Origin: Orrella marina
GTDB lineage: Bacteria; Pseudomonadota; Gammaproteobacteria; Burkholderiales; Burkholderiaceae_B
Reading direction: 5' to 3'
DNA length: 64,000 nucleotides
NCBI RefSeq assembly: GCF_003058465.1
Contig: NZ_CP028901.1
Coordinates: 1,178,001-1,242,000, forward strand
Part shown: positions 30,211 through 40,488 of the stretch, one piece after another
How positions within the stretch are numbered: position 1 is the first letter of the stretch
Layout: each line of letters opens with the position of its first letter
Made by a program: the position numbers and the translations under genes
Notes under the pieces: generated by a model
The model's database searches: none
What the model saw: only the letters and a program-made list of their open reading frames with translations
Told to the model about the DNA's origin: nothing

Positions 30211-31004
30211 AGGAAATCCAGTCTCGGGCCAATCCATTGTTTCGTCAATGGTTGCATGACAAGGCACATGCTGGACGGCCTGGACATCTGGTCTGGCTCG
30301 AAGGCCCGCACCTGTGTCAAAGCTGGTTGCAGAATCAGCTTGAGGTGAAATGGCTGCTGATTGATCAGACCAGGTTCGACCACCCGGAAGTCGTCCAGAT
30401 CCGCAACCAGATCGACCCGGCCAACTGGGTCGTCATATCGACCTCACTGTTTGACGCACTCTCGGACGTGAAGTCCCACCAGGGTGTGACCTTGCTGGCC
30501 GATCTGCCCGCACGGGAGATACCTGTTGACATCCATGGCAGCGCGGTGGTCCTGGACGGCATCCAGGATCCTGGCAATGTAGGCACACTGCTGAGGACGT
30601 GTGCGGCTGCCGGTATCCAGACCGTCATCGCCAACGCAGGTACAGCGGGGTGCTGGTCCCCAAAAGTGCTCAGAAGCGCCCAAGGGGCTCATGCAGGTCT
30701 GCACATCCATGAAACGCGGGACGCATCCGACTGGTTGCGGGCTTACCGTGAAAATGCCTCGAGCCTGCCTGTCATTGCGACCACCCTTGAAGAAGCGACG
30801 TCTCTTTTCTCGATGCGACTACCAGCCAGAGCAATCTGGATATTCGGAAGCGAAGGGCAGGGGGTTTCGTCTGAAATGCTGTCCCTGGCAGATCATCGAG
30901 TGAGAATTGACCACAACCAGCAATATGTCGAGTCGCTAAATGTGGCGACTGCCGCCGCATTGTGCCTGTTCGAGCAGGCCCGTCAGCATCGCACGGGCAG
31001 ATAA
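30207..31004 (+). CDS. TrmH/SpoU family RNA 2'-O-methyltransferase
   Basis: SPOUT methyltransferase of 265 residues starting with GTG, which overlaps the rnhB stop by 4 bases. Motif 1 is [20 protein letters not shown], motif 2 [12 protein letters not shown] and motif 3 [19 protein letters not shown]; together they form the knotted SAM site. An N-terminal substrate-binding domain (about 100 residues) is present, as in RlmB-type enzymes. It may methylate 23S rRNA, but the target base cannot be told from sequence. Last gene of the rpsB-side forward run. Confidence 0.9.
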   Translation: MKEIQSRANPLFRQWLHDKAHAGRPGHLVWLEGPHLCQSWLQNQLEVKWLLIDQTRFDHPEVVQIRNQIDPANWVVISTSLFDALSDVKSHQGVTLLADLPAREIPVDIHGSAVVLDGIQDPGNVGTLLRTCAAAGIQTVIANAGTAGCWSPKVLRSAQGAHAGLHIHETRDASDWLRAYRENASSLPVIATTLEEATSLFSMRLPARAIWIFGSEGQGVSSEMLSLADHRVRIDHNQQYVESLNVATAAALCLFEQARQHRTGR

Positions 31005-31035
31005 TGCCCACATCCGACGCCTGCGGCGAAGCCGT

Positions 31036-31872
31036 TCAGTAGACCATCTGCCGCTCGAGATTGATTTCCTGTAGCACCGTCGTCGAAATCTCCTCAATTG
31101 ACTTGGTGGTGGTAGACAGGGATGGGATACTTTCCATGCGCATCAGCCTCTCAGCTTCCATCACCTCGTAGCGACACTGCTCGATCGAGGCGTATTTGCT
31201 GTTGGGACGGCGTTCGTGCCTGACTTCTGCCAGACGATCCGGCTGAATCGTCAGCCCAAACAGTCGGTGGCGAAATGAATGCAAGGTCGAAGGCAGTGAG
31301 CCTCGTTCAAAATCTTCCGGAATCAGCGGAAAGTTTGCCGCCTTGACACCATACTGCATAGCCAGATACAGACTCGTGGGTGTCTTGCCACAGCGCGACA
31401 CCCCGATCAGGATGACATCAGCCTTTGCCAGATCTTTCACAAACTGGCCGTCGTCATGTGACAGGCTGTAGTTGATCGCGTCAATTCGATTGCGATACTC
31501 AACCGAGGTGCCGCCTTTGTGCGACTTGCCGATCGAATGCGTAGACTTTACACCCAGATTCTGTTCCAGAGGCTCCACAAAGCCTGCAAACAGGTCCATG
31601 AACATGGCGTTGGCTGTTTTGACCCGAGCCGACAGCTCCGAATTAACCAACGTGGTGAAGGCGATCGGGAGACCATCCTCGCGGCTGGCTGCCTCATTGA
31701 TTCGGCGGATCGCATCATCGACTTTCTCGTGCGAATCGATAAACGGAACCCGAACCTGTTTGAACTCGACTGACTCGAACTGGGAAAGGACTGAATGGCT
31801 AAAAGTCTCGGCTGTAATGCCTGTGCCGTCAGAGAGGATGAAGACGGTTCGCTTGATCGGTTTGTCGCTCAC
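31036..31872 (-). CDS. ppsR: PEP synthase regulatory kinase/phosphorylase
   Basis: DUF299 bifunctional enzyme that inactivates PEP synthase by ADP-dependent phosphorylation and reactivates it by Pi-dependent phosphorolysis. TVFILSDGTGITAETFSHS is the start signature and ILIGVSRCGKTPTSLYLA holds the P-loop. I choose GTG at 31872, with GGAA about 9 bases upstream, giving 278 residues; a TTG at 31911 would add 13 residues. Divergent from its target ppsA, the usual arrangement. Confidence 0.94.
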   Translation of the reverse strand: MSDKPIKRTVFILSDGTGITAETFSHSVLSQFESVEFKQVRVPFIDSHEKVDDAIRRINEAASREDGLPIAFTTLVNSELSARVKTANAMFMDLFAGFVEPLEQNLGVKSTHSIGKSHKGGTSVEYRNRIDAINYSLSHDDGQFVKDLAKADVILIGVSRCGKTPTSLYLAMQYGVKAANFPLIPEDFERGSLPSTLHSFRHRLFGLTIQPDRLAEVRHERRPNSKYASIEQCRYEVMEAERLMRMESIPSLSTTTKSIEEISTTVLQEINLERQMVY

Positions 31873-32072
31873 AATATCAGTTCCAAGAATCCGGTGTTGA
31901 GGGTAGTACAATCACGGCACAAAAATACCAGAACCGTCCGGCCCTGCGTGTATCCACACAAGTGAACCCAGCAAGTGAATCGAGTCGCCAAACCAGATAG
32001 AAATCAGATAGACGATTCGCACTTATGGAGACCGGTCATGTTCCGGGACCTGGAGTCCGACTGGTCAAGGCC

Positions 32073-32119
32073 AGTTTGGTCAGTGTAGCGCGAGTGTCGC
32101 AACCTGCATTGACCAAACT
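32073..32119. promoter_or_regulatory. 10-bp inverted repeat upstream of ppsA
   Basis: AGTTTGGTCA at 32073-32082 and its exact complement TGACCAAACT at 32110-32119 are 27 bases apart, 32 bases before the ppsA ATG. It could be an operator, or the base of a leader hairpin in the ppsR/ppsA intergenic region (31873-32150). Confidence 0.45.
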
Positions 32120-32150
32120 CGCTTTCTATCCATTGTAAAAAGGTAACTCC

Positions 32151-34517
32151 ATGTCATATGTTGTTCCATTTGATCAGCTCCGGATGACGGATGTTGATTC
32201 GGTCGGCGGTAAAAACGCCTCGCTTGGCGAAATGATCAGCCAGCTCTCGGATGCCGGTGTACGGGTCCCAGGTGGTTTTGCGACCACCTCCCAGGCGTTT
32301 CGGGACTTTCTGGCGCAAACCGGTCTTGACAAGAAAATCCAGGATCGTCTGTTGAGCCTCGACGCCGACGACGTGGGCGCACTCGCCGAAGCCGGGTCAC
32401 AGATTCGCCAGTGGATCCTTGAGGCCCCCCTGCCTGAGCAGCTAGACCGCGAGATCCGCACTGCGTTTGCCGAACTTGACAAGGACGGTAATGGCTCGTT
32501 TGCCGTGCGCTCCTCCGCCACAGCAGAAGACTTGCCTGATGCCTCGTTTGCTGGTCAGCAGGAGACATTTCTGAACGTTGTCGGCATCGACGATGTCATC
32601 GACAAGATCCGCCAGGTGTTTGCATCGCTGTATAACGATCGTGCTATCTCGTATCGCGTTCACAAAGGGTTCGCGCACGCTGAAGTCGCTCTGTCGGCCG
32701 GCATCCAGCGCATGGTCCGTTCGGATTGCGGCAGTGCAGGTGTGATGTTCACGATTGATACCGAATCTGGCTTTCCAGACGTGGTATTCATCACATCGTC
32801 CTACGGTCTGGGTGAAACAGTCGTCCAGGGTGCGGTCAACCCTGACGAGTTCTACGTTTTCAAGCCCTCCCTTGAAAAAGGCCATTACCCGATCGTCAGC
32901 CGCCGCATCGGTTCCAAGCTCCTCAAGATGGAGTTTGATGCCGAACGAACCAGTGGACACGCTGTACGTACTATCGACGTCCCCGTCTCCGAACGCAACC
33001 GCTACTCGCTGACCGACGACGAAATCATCGAACTGGCCCGCTATGCGGTGATCATCGAGAAGCACTATCAGCGTCCGATGGATATCGAATGGGGTCGTGA
33101 CGGGCTCGATGGCAAGATCTACATCCTGCAGGCCCGCCCTGAAACAGTGAAATCGCAGCAGTCCGCGCACGATGTCCAGTATCGCTATCGCCTCAAGGCC
33201 ACCGGTGATGTGCTCATCACGGGTCGCGCGATCGGCCAGAAAATCGGTGCGGGCAAAGTGCGTATCGTGGCTGACGTCTCCGAGATGGACAAGGTTCAGG
33301 CAGGCGATGTGCTCGTGACCGATATGACCGACCCCAACTGGGAACCCGTCATGAAGCGCGCAGCGGCAATCGTGACCAACCGTGGGGGCAGAACCTGCCA
33401 CGCAGCGATCATTGCGCGTGAACTGGGCATTCCGGCTGTGGTTGGTTGTGCAGATGCGACTGATGTTCTGAATGATGGTCAGTCGGTCACGGTATCCTGC
33501 GCTGAAGGTGATGAGGGCCGGATCTACGACGGGCTGATCGAGACTGAGGTCGAAGAGGTTCGCCGTGGCGAAATGCCCCCCATCGACCTGAAAATCATGA
33601 TGAACGTGGGTAACCCCCAGCTGGCATTTGATTTCGCACAGATTCCAAATGAAGGTGTCGGCCTGGCTCGTCTCGAGTTCATCATCAACAATAATATCGG
33701 CATTCACCCCAAGGCAGTTCTGGACTATCCGAATGTCGACCCTGAGCTCAAGATGGCAGTCGAGTCTGCAGCCCGCGGCCATGCCAGCCCCAGATCGTTC
33801 TTTGTCGACAAGCTTGCCGAGGGAATGGCCACCATTGCGGCAGCGTTCGCACCTAAATCGGTCATCGTGCGTCTGTCAGACTTCAAGTCGAACGAGTATC
33901 GCAAACTGGTCGGTGGTTCGCGTTACGAGCCCGAGGAAGAAAACCCCATGCTAGGCTTTAGAGGTGCATCACGCTACCTCGCAGACGATTTTGCAGAATG
34001 CTTCCGGATGGAGTGCGAGGCGGTTCGCAAGGTACGCAACGAAATGGGCCTGACCAACATGGAAATCATGGTCCCGTTCGTTCGCACCGTCAACCAGGCC
34101 AGGCGAGTGACAGAACTACTCGCAGAACACGGCCTGGCACGTGGTAGCAACGGACTGCGCATCATCATGATGTGCGAAGTGCCATCCAACGCCATTCTGG
34201 CCGACGAGTTTCTCGAATACTTCGACGGATTCTCCATTGGCTCGAACGACATGACCCAGCTCACTCTGGGCCTGGACCGGGATTCTGGCATGGAGCTGCT
34301 CGCTGCTGACTTCGATGAACGCGATGACGCTGTCAAGTTCATGTTGCGCCGAGCCATCCAGGCTTGCCTGAAGGCCGGGAAATATGTTGGTATCTGCGGT
34401 CAGGGGCCCAGTGATCACGCTGACTTCGCGAAGTGGCTGCAGGACCAGGGCATTCTCTCGATCTCGCTGAATCCGGACACCGTGGTTGAAACCTGGAAAG
34501 GTCTGGCTGCAAAGTAA
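32151..34517 (+). CDS. ppsA: Phosphoenolpyruvate synthase
   Basis: Makes PEP from pyruvate and ATP, a gluconeogenic step. 788 residues. The ATP-grasp N-terminal domain contains [13 protein letters not shown] and [20 protein letters not shown]. The swivelling phosphohistidine domain has [20 protein letters not shown] with His417 as the phosphoryl carrier. The C-terminal barrel has [20 protein letters not shown] and [10 protein letters not shown]. Regulated by the divergent PpsR. A long open frame on the opposite strand (32442-33782) is a codon-bias shadow. Confidence 0.97.
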   Translation: MSYVVPFDQLRMTDVDSVGGKNASLGEMISQLSDAGVRVPGGFATTSQAFRDFLAQTGLDKKIQDRLLSLDADDVGALAEAGSQIRQWILEAPLPEQLDREIRTAFAELDKDGNGSFAVRSSATAEDLPDASFAGQQETFLNVVGIDDVIDKIRQVFASLYNDRAISYRVHKGFAHAEVALSAGIQRMVRSDCGSAGVMFTIDTESGFPDVVFITSSYGLGETVVQGAVNPDEFYVFKPSLEKGHYPIVSRRIGSKLLKMEFDAERTSGHAVRTIDVPVSERNRYSLTDDEIIELARYAVIIEKHYQRPMDIEWGRDGLDGKIYILQARPETVKSQQSAHDVQYRYRLKATGDVLITGRAIGQKIGAGKVRIVADVSEMDKVQAGDVLVTDMTDPNWEPVMKRAAAIVTNRGGRTCHAAIIARELGIPAVVGCADATDVLNDGQSVTVSCAEGDEGRIYDGLIETEVEEVRRGEMPPIDLKIMMNVGNPQLAFDFAQIPNEGVGLARLEFIINNNIGIHPKAVLDYPNVDPELKMAVESAARGHASPRSFFVDKLAEGMATIAAAFAPKSVIVRLSDFKSNEYRKLVGGSRYEPEEENPMLGFRGASRYLADDFAECFRMECEAVRKVRNEMGLTNMEIMVPFVRTVNQARRVTELLAEHGLARGSNGLRIIMMCEVPSNAILADEFLEYFDGFSIGSNDMTQLTLGLDRDSGMELLAADFDERDDAVKFMLRRAIQACLKAGKYVGICGQGPSDHADFAKWLQDQGILSISLNPDTVVETWKGLAAK

Positions 34518-34573
34518 AGACGTAACCTGCCATAGTCAGTCCAGTTCCTGGCTGACCGGGCAGCAAGCAAGAT

Positions 34574-34603
34574 ATCAGGGCCATCCATGCGGATGGCCCT
34601 GAT
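34574..34603. terminator. Strong hairpin between ppsA and smpB
   Basis: ATCAGGGCCATCC and GGATGGCCCTGAT form a perfect 13-pair stem with an ATGC loop, 56 bases after the ppsA stop and 33 bases from the smpB stop. No U tract, but its position between convergent genes fits a bidirectional terminator. Confidence 0.6.
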
Positions 34604-34635
34604 CATGTCAGGAGTGAGTTGCCTGGCCTGGGGTC

Positions 34636-35103
34636 TCAGTCTGTCCCTGGCTTACTGCGGGTGTCATGCTTCATAATGCGCTCGCGCTCACGTGCCCAGT
34701 CCTTGTCGCGCTCAGTGTTACGCTTGTCGTGCTGCTTCTTGCCGCGCCCGAGCCCGATTTCCAGCTTGATTCGCCCGTTACGAAAATGCATGTTCAGCGG
34801 TATCAGCGCGTAGCCACGTTGCTCGACCTTGCCAATGAGTTTGCTGATCTCCTCGGCCTTGAGCAGCAACTTCCTGGTTCGAGTGGCGTCAGGAATCGTA
34901 TGCGTGGAAGTCGAGGCCAGCGGACTGATGTGCATACCGAGCAGCCACAGTTCTGCGTCGAGGATGACGACGTAACTTTCCTTGATCTGAGCCCGCCCGG
35001 CACGAATGGCTTTGACTTCCCATCCCTGCAACACCATGCCGGCTTCGAACCGCTCCTCAATGAAGTAGTCATGAAACGCTTTGCGGTTATCGATGATGCT
35101 CAT
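34636..35103 (-). CDS. smpB: SsrA-binding protein SmpB
   Basis: Partner of tmRNA in ribosome rescue. 155 residues: [20 protein letters not shown] at the start, [21 protein letters not shown], and a basic C-terminal tail ([20 protein letters not shown]) that becomes helical in the decoding centre. Divergent from ratA across 56 bases, a pairing conserved in proteobacteria. I saw no ssrA gene in the window. Confidence 0.97.
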   Translation of the reverse strand: MSIIDNRKAFHDYFIEERFEAGMVLQGWEVKAIRAGRAQIKESYVVILDAELWLLGMHISPLASTSTHTIPDATRTRKLLLKAEEISKLIGKVEQRGYALIPLNMHFRNGRIKLEIGLGRGKKQHDKRNTERDKDWARERERIMKHDTRSKPGTD

Positions 35104-35159
35104 GTCAGTTTTTGCTTGAAACGTTAAAATCTTCCCATTCTAGCGATTTGTGAATTGAG

Positions 35160-35597
35160 ATGCACTCTATTGAGCGGTCAGTACTGGTTCCTTTTAGCGA
35201 CGCACAGATGTTTGACCTGGTTGCGGGCGTCGACAAATACCCTGAATTCATGCCTTGGTGCGGCGGGGCAGTCATCCATGATCAGAATGAGCAAGGCATG
35301 CGTGCGTCGGTCACAATTGCCCTGGCCGGTATCCGGCAGACATTCACGACCCAGAATCATCACGACTACCCGCGTCTGATCGAACTGAATCTGGTGGATG
35401 GTCCTTTTTCTGCGCTCAAAGGGCGCTGGGAATTCATCCGCCTGGGTGACGATGCCTGCAAGGTTCACTTCACGCTCAATTATGAGTTTTCAAGTCGAAC
35501 ACTCGAAAAGCTCGTCGGCCCGGTCTTTAACCGGATTGCATCGAGTTTCATCGACTCATTTACCAAGCGGGCCGAGTCCTGCTACGGGCATTCGTGA
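35160..35597 (+). CDS. ratA: RatA family START/polyketide cyclase-like protein
   Basis: A 145-residue protein of the coenzyme Q-binding START-like fold: SIERSVLVPFSDAQMFDLVAGVDKYPEFMPWCGGA is the classic opening (positions 35163-35267). E. coli RatA was described as a toxin that blocks 70S assembly, while relatives such as Coq10 bind ubiquinone, so the role is open. It is divergent from smpB and overlaps rnfH by 4 bases, the conserved arrangement. Confidence 0.9.
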   Translation: MHSIERSVLVPFSDAQMFDLVAGVDKYPEFMPWCGGAVIHDQNEQGMRASVTIALAGIRQTFTTQNHHDYPRLIELNLVDGPFSALKGRWEFIRLGDDACKVHFTLNYEFSSRTLEKLVGPVFNRIASSFIDSFTKRAESCYGHS

Positions 35598-35965
35598 CAT
35601 CAGACAACCATCACGCATCAGACGCGAACCACCAAAGGCACGGTATCCGTGTGGACGTCTGCTATGCCACGTCAAGCAAGGCAATCTGGTATAAGACCTG
35701 TCAGCTACCGGATGGCGCCTGCATTGCAGATGCGGTCCGGGCAAGTGGCTTTGAACGGGAACACCCTCAGGTGGACTGGATCACAGCAGGTGTCGGCCTG
35801 TTTGGCGAACGTTGCAGTCCGGACACGCAGTTGAAAGATCTGGACCGGGTCGAGATCTACCGTCCCCTGGTGTTTGATCCCAAAGAATCCAGACGCCGGC
35901 GAGCTCAGCATCGCCGTGAAAAACTATTGAGAGGAGAGGTATCCAATGAACGATCACGTCGCTGA
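35594..35965 (+). CDS. rnfH: RnfH family ubiquitin-like protein
   Basis: 123 residues from a GTG start overlapping the ratA stop. The beta-grasp core IRVDVCYATSSKAIWYKTCQ to LKDLDRVEIYRPLVFDPKESR matches RnfH/YfjF proteins, which pair with RatA in most proteobacteria. Function is unknown. The C-terminal tail is basic (RRRRAQHRREK). It overlaps the next gene by 20 bases. Confidence 0.88.
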   Translation: MTSDNHHASDANHQRHGIRVDVCYATSSKAIWYKTCQLPDGACIADAVRASGFEREHPQVDWITAGVGLFGERCSPDTQLKDLDRVEIYRPLVFDPKESRRRRAQHRREKLLRGEVSNERSRR

Positions 35966-37094
35966 CCAGGTTGATGACAGCCTGCTGGTTGAAACTCTGT
36001 CGTGCGCTGACGGCAGCCTTATCGGGGTTGCTACCCTGAATCGTCCACAGACCCTGAACGGCCTGTCCCTGGACATGACCCGACTACTGGACAAGGCACT
36101 CAAAGACTGGGCCGAGCGCGATGACGTCGTGGCAGTCATATTCAAAGGCGCCGGAGAAAAGGCATTTTGTGCAGGCGGTGACCTGCACGGTCTGTACCAT
36201 GAGATGATCGAGCATAAGGGCCAGCCCGCCAGTGCAAACCAGTATGCATGTGACTTCTTTTCGGAAGAGTATGCACTGGACTATCTGATCCACACCTACA
36301 GCAAGCCCATCATTTGCTGGGGAGACGGTATTGTCATGGGCGGTGGCATGGGTTTGATGGCAGGTGCAAGCCACCGTATCGTGACCGATACGTCCAGGCT
36401 TGCCATGCCGGAGATCAATATCGGTCTTTTCCCTGATGTTGGTGGATCGTGGTTACTGTCGCGTTGCCCTGGGCAGACCGGACTGTTCCTGGCCCTGACG
36501 GGTGCTTTGATTGGTGCATCCGATGCGATTTATACAAGCATGGCCGACCATGCGGTCGCACGTGATCAGTGGGAGGGTCTTGTTGCCTCACTCAAAGCTG
36601 CGCCATGGAAGCGCGATGAGCGAGATTTTCAGGGGGTGACAGATGTTATTCACGCTCTGCCCAGGCTTGAGCTGCAGCCAGGCCCACTCCAGAAGAATCG
36701 GGAACTGATCGACCGTGCCTGCCAAGGCTATGATCTCGAGCAAATCGCAGCCAACCTGGTCGAACTTGGCACTCACGAGGACCCCTGGCTCACCAAGGCC
36801 TCGCAGACGTATCAAAAGGGATGTCCTGCGACGGCCAGACTGTCATGGCTGCTGCTGCGCCAGGCACGGCACCTTTCGCTGGCAGAAATATTCCGGATTG
36901 AATACGGTGTCGCTATCGAATGTGCTGCCCGCGGCAATTTCCAGGAAGGTATTCGTGCAGTCCTGATCGACAAGGACAGAAACCCGAAATGGCAACCTGC
37001 CACACTGGCCGAGACGGCCGGCGACTGGGCGAAACCTTACTTCTCACTGTCCATCGATGACCCAGCGCACCCACTTGCAGGACTGGGGCGCTGA
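35946..37094 (+). CDS. Enoyl-CoA hydratase/isomerase family, HIBYL-CoA hydrolase-like
   Basis: A crotonase-fold protein of 382 residues, longer than a normal enoyl-CoA hydratase (~260) and close in size to 3-hydroxyisobutyryl-CoA hydrolases. ATLNRPQTLNGLSLDM, FCAGGDLHGLY (oxyanion hole), GDGIVMGGGMGLMAGASHR and PEINIGLFPDVGGSWLLSR with the catalytic acidic residues are present. If it is the hydrolase, it acts in valine breakdown; related proteins of other function exist. GGAGAGG precedes the ATG. It is linked by overlap to rnfH but probably not in function. Confidence 0.85.
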   Translation: MNDHVADQVDDSLLVETLSCADGSLIGVATLNRPQTLNGLSLDMTRLLDKALKDWAERDDVVAVIFKGAGEKAFCAGGDLHGLYHEMIEHKGQPASANQYACDFFSEEYALDYLIHTYSKPIICWGDGIVMGGGMGLMAGASHRIVTDTSRLAMPEINIGLFPDVGGSWLLSRCPGQTGLFLALTGALIGASDAIYTSMADHAVARDQWEGLVASLKAAPWKRDERDFQGVTDVIHALPRLELQPGPLQKNRELIDRACQGYDLEQIAANLVELGTHEDPWLTKASQTYQKGCPATARLSWLLLRQARHLSLAEIFRIEYGVAIECAARGNFQEGIRAVLIDKDRNPKWQPATLAETAGDWAKPYFSLSIDDPAHPLAGLGR

Positions 37095-37163
37095 ATCCAC
37101 TCATTCAGTCAAGCCTGACTGAAATTCGATTCAGACCCAAAGGCCCAAGGTTCAAGGCCCGGA

Positions 37164-37195
37164 AAAAGGGGCGATCCCATCGGATCGCCCCTTTT
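37164..37195. terminator. Bidirectional terminator between enoyl-CoA gene and ygfZ
   Basis: AAAAGGGGCGATCC pairs perfectly with GGATCGCCCCTTTT around a CATC loop. The terminal A and T runs make it a Rho-independent terminator on both strands. It lies between convergent genes. Confidence 0.88.
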
Positions 37196-37305
37196 ACGAT
37201 TCTCTGCCAAGGCACTGAAGATCAATCACCAGACGGTGTCACGCTCCAGTACTGCTATCGAGTATCGCAACCATGCGTCACGATAACGGATCCTGAACAA
37301 CCCCT

Positions 37306-38289
37306 TCAGCCCCCTGTTTCCTCAATGGAGTAAGGCAAGGCTTGCAACTCTATTACAGGGCCTGCAGCCTCTCCTGCAACCAGACCACCCTCAGACAACA
37401 CCTTGAATGGTGCATCAAACAGAATGTAGGTCATATCCTCCTCACGCGCCACCTGAATCACACGACCGACAGGATCATCTGGATTCGCGCCGACAAACAC
37501 ATCTGATGCAGGCAAAATCTCTGCCGTGCCACTCACCCTGGCGACATGCATGCGCCGTTTGACCTTGGCGCGGTAGTGGGCCCGCGCAACAACTTCCTGC
37601 CCGGGATAGCAGCCCTTGGAAAAACTCACACCGTCGATCAAATCCAGATTGACTGTCTGGGGAATGAAGAGGTCCTTGGTTGCTTCTGCAATCCAGGGAA
37701 GACCCGCGAGAATGTCCTGCACATTCCACGAAGCCGCATCCTGATGCAGAACCGATCCGGCGATGGCAGGCGCTGCCGACCGAGGATCGGAGTCAGTTTG
37801 ATCATCCGCCCCGACCGTTGATGCGACAGACGAGATCAACCAGCAACGGGTTTGATGGGTGCCAGAAGAGGGGGCACGAACCAGCAGGCCGACCGAAACA
37901 GAACTGACACCCCAGATGGCTTGCGGGCATTCAAACTCCGATTGCGCATCGGCCACGAGACCCCAGACCCTGAGGTCATCGCGCACTTGCAAGACCACTT
38001 TGCTCCTCAGGACGAACATGCGCAATCTTTTGACGAGACCTTCCAGCAGATCCTGCCGAACCAGCGCCAGCATGGTCTGTGGGTTATCTGTAGGCACGAG
38101 GACCATGCTCGCAAGCAGTCGCCCCTGGGCCGAGCAATAGCCGGTGAGCGCCGCACGCCCCTGACTCAACAGTTGAACATCCTGGGTCAACTGAGACTGC
38201 AGGAAACTCACACTGTCTTGTCCGGTGATCTCCAGACAAGCCAGCTCGTTGCAAGGATAAAGATCAATAGCACCATCTGTTGCGATCAT
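37306..38289 (-). CDS. ygfZ: Folate-binding YgfZ/GcvT-like protein
   Basis: 327 residues with the family motif KGCYPGQEVVAR (Cys in K-x-C-Y-x-G-Q-E) used in folate-dependent Fe-S cluster maintenance. N-terminal ITGQDSVSFLQSQLTQDV and GYCSAQGRLLASMV also match. It helps assembly or repair of some Fe-S enzymes and thereby tRNA modification. Divergent from mltG, as in many betaproteobacteria. Confidence 0.93.
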   Translation of the reverse strand: MIATDGAIDLYPCNELACLEITGQDSVSFLQSQLTQDVQLLSQGRAALTGYCSAQGRLLASMVLVPTDNPQTMLALVRQDLLEGLVKRLRMFVLRSKVVLQVRDDLRVWGLVADAQSEFECPQAIWGVSSVSVGLLVRAPSSGTHQTRCWLISSVASTVGADDQTDSDPRSAAPAIAGSVLHQDAASWNVQDILAGLPWIAEATKDLFIPQTVNLDLIDGVSFSKGCYPGQEVVARAHYRAKVKRRMHVARVSGTAEILPASDVFVGANPDDPVGRVIQVAREEDMTYILFDAPFKVLSEGGLVAGEAAGPVIELQALPYSIEETGG

Positions 38290-38486
38290 GGACTGTTATT
38301 CCCAGTATTAAGGTTGATATGTAAACATCGGCTAGAAACACGCATCAAGCGTTCAAACCGGAGCGCGCGTCAGACACAAATGAGTCATGACAAAATCAGA
38401 CCTGTGCTGGCGGCACTGACTGTCTGCTCGACCACAGCTGTCTCAACTCAACAGTGCCCCTGCCTGCCTGAACTTCGACGCCCGAT

Positions 38487-38514
38487 TTTCTCGCACTGTG
38501 TTTCTCGCACTGTA
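38487..38514. repeat. Two-copy 14-bp direct repeat
   Basis: TTTCTCGCACTGTG at 38487-38500 is followed by TTTCTCGCACTGTA at 38501-38514. The two copies differ only in the last base. About 200 bases upstream of ygfZ; a regulator site or a replication slip. Confidence 0.6.
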
Positions 38515-38641
38515 TCTTCGGCCTATGATAGCAACGCAAATCCATATCGCCCGGTATAGCAGCAGTGTCAAGAGGGGCGGGTATCGATTGCCCACAAGTC
38601 GGGAGAGTATCCGCAAGCAGGATGATCCGGAATCAGCCCGA

Positions 38642-38661
38642 CTGGGGTTGCGAAGCCCCAG
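38642..38661. other. Hairpin with GNRA tetraloop
   Basis: CTGGGGTT and AGCCCCAG form eight pairs (one U-G) closed by a GCGA loop. GNRA loops are common in structured RNAs, so this could be part of a leader or small RNA upstream of mltG. Confidence 0.4.
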
Positions 38662-38834
38662 CGAAAGACCTGAATCTGTGACACCAGGCCATAAGCATTG
38701 ACAGCTGGTCTTTGAGCGTTACTGCGCACCATCCTGAAACATGGCTGGCAGTTGCCAAATTTGTACGGATTTGGGACCGGACACCTCGGGGTTCCATTAA
38801 ACTCACGGGGTCGAACGAGGAGAACACACGCCCG

Positions 38835-39848
38835 ATGCGCTGGCTTTTTAAAATGCTGTTCTGGATACTGCTGCTTGCCGTACTGGCCGCAGGCGGCGTC
38901 GCTGCCTTTTCGTGGCACTGGGTCAACAAGCCACTTGATTTACCAAAACCGGAAGTGGACATCCGCGTCTACAGCGGATCAGGCCCGGGCGTGATTGCCG
39001 ACGAGATGATTCGTCAGGGGATCAACATGCCACGCGAATCCTTTATTCTGCTGGCCAGGCTGACCGAGAAGGATCGCCTGATCAAGGCAGGTGGTTACCA
39101 GATCCAGACGGGTGACAGCCTGTGGCAGGTTCTCGACAAGATGGCACGAGGAGAAGTCACGCAGAGACAGGTCGCCCTCATTGAGGGCTGGACTGTCCCG
39201 CAGATCGCGCAGGCACTGGCAAACCACCCCGACATCGAGACAACCATCGATCCTGTGACCTTGCACGACCAGAAGGCGCTGGCCAAGCGGCTCGGCCTGG
39301 ACACCGAACATGTCGAAGGCTTGCTTTTTCCCGACACATATGTGTTTCCGGTCGGATCAACAGATGAAGAGATTCTGCGACAGGCGCTCAAGGCCCAGCA
39401 GGATGCGCTGCAGAAAGCATGGGAGAACAGGGCACCTGACCTGCCTCTCAAATCGCCTTATGAGGCCTTGATTCTTGCCTCAATCGTCGAGAAAGAAACA
39501 GGATTTCACGGTGAAAGGGCTCGCATTGCCGGCGTGTTCATCAACCGGCTCAACGTGGGTATGCCGCTACAGACCGATCCGACCGTGATTTACGGCATGG
39601 GCGATCGGTATGAGGGCAGAATCCGACGCGCGGATCTGCAGCGTGACACCCCCTGGAACACCTATACGCGCCCAGGGCTGCCACCCACTCCAATTGCGGC
39701 CGTCAGTCGGGCATCACTTGAGGCTGCGCTCCACCCCGAGTCGCACGATTTCTACTATTTTGTTGCACGTGGTGATGGCACCAGCGAGTTCGCAAAGGAC
39801 CTTCGACAGCACAATCGCAACGTCGCCAAATACATACTGGGCAAGTGA
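38835..39848 (+). CDS. mltG: Endolytic murein transglycosylase MltG
   Basis: YceG-family enzyme that cuts nascent glycan strands and sets their length. I start at the ATG at 38835, right before the membrane anchor ([19 protein letters not shown]), with GAGGAGAA upstream; 337 residues. The catalytic Glu is in [19 protein letters not shown], and [12 protein letters not shown] plus [20 protein letters not shown] are family signatures. Followed after one base by tmk, the common mltG-tmk-holB order. Confidence 0.95.
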   Translation: MRWLFKMLFWILLLAVLAAGGVAAFSWHWVNKPLDLPKPEVDIRVYSGSGPGVIADEMIRQGINMPRESFILLARLTEKDRLIKAGGYQIQTGDSLWQVLDKMARGEVTQRQVALIEGWTVPQIAQALANHPDIETTIDPVTLHDQKALAKRLGLDTEHVEGLLFPDTYVFPVGSTDEEILRQALKAQQDALQKAWENRAPDLPLKSPYEALILASIVEKETGFHGERARIAGVFINRLNVGMPLQTDPTVIYGMGDRYEGRIRRADLQRDTPWNTYTRPGLPPTPIAAVSRASLEAALHPESHDFYYFVARGDGTSEFAKDLRQHNRNVAKYILGK

Positions 39849-39849
39849 C

Positions 39850-40488
39850 ATGACACCTAAAGGAAAGTTTCTGACACTTGAAGGTGTCGATGGCGCCGGC
39901 AAAAGCACCCATCTTGAGTGGATGGCGGAGTATCTGCGTGCCCAGGACATACATGTGCTATTGACCAGGGAACCGGGTGGCACGCCGCTCGGTGAGCGCC
40001 TGCGCGAGATACTGCTAGCTGAACCCATGCACCTCGAAACCGAGACACTGTTGATGTTTGCGGCTCGCTGCGAACACCTGCGGACCGTGATCGAACCCGC
40101 GCTGGCCCGCGGAACCTGGGTTGTCTGCGATCGTTTCACAGATGCCACCTATGCGTACCAGGGGGCTGGCAGAGAACTTGGGGTCGACCGAGTGACTGCA
40201 CTCCAGAAATGGGTTCATCCCGATTTGGAACCAGACCGCACCTGGTTGTTCGACCTCGATCTGGGTATTGCCCGCGAACGCCTGGCCGCTAGCCGCGACC
40301 TCGACCGGTTCGAGCGCGAGGGTGCCGAATTCTTCACTCGCACAAGGGGTGGCTACCATCAACTAGTGACGCAGTCCCCTGAACGCTTCATGGTCGTCGA
40401 TGCGAGTCAGTCAATCACCGCTATCCGCGAGGATCTCAAGGCCGATCTTGAGCAACTGGTTGCCCGGTGGCAGGAGCGCACGACTTGA
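39850..40488 (+). CDS. tmk: Thymidylate kinase
   Basis: Makes dTDP from dTMP. 212 residues from ATG 39850. P-loop [33 protein letters not shown], the DRF motif in [18 protein letters not shown], and a short LID region around FEREGAEFF. The longer open frame from 39610 overlaps mltG and is not used. Its end overlaps the holB start. Confidence 0.97.
   Translation: MTPKGKFLTLEGVDGAGKSTHLEWMAEYLRAQDIHVLLTREPGGTPLGERLREILLAEPMHLETETLLMFAARCEHLRTVIEPALARGTWVVCDRFTDATYAYQGAGRELGVDRVTALQKWVHPDLEPDRTWLFDLDLGIARERLAASRDLDRFEREGAEFFTRTRGGYHQLVTQSPERFMVVDASQSITAIREDLKADLEQLVARWQERTT

Larger units (their letters stand above)
38290..38834. other. Long intergenic region between ygfZ and mltG
   Basis: 545 bases without a supported gene. 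It holds a two-copy 14-bp repeat (38487-38514) and a hairpin with a GCGA tetraloop (38642-38661). A small RNA is possible but unproven. The mltG ribosome binding site GAGGAGAA lies at its right end. Confidence 0.55.

Noticed and set aside
32442..33782. 446-codon open frame on the strand opposite ppsA
   Set aside because: Codon-bias shadow of a clear PEP synthase gene; no recognisable domain and no ribosome binding site that stands out.
34518..35159. tmRNA gene near smpB
   Set aside because: ssrA is sometimes close to smpB, but the flanks hold only a hairpin and a 56-base divergent gap; no tRNA-like ends seen.
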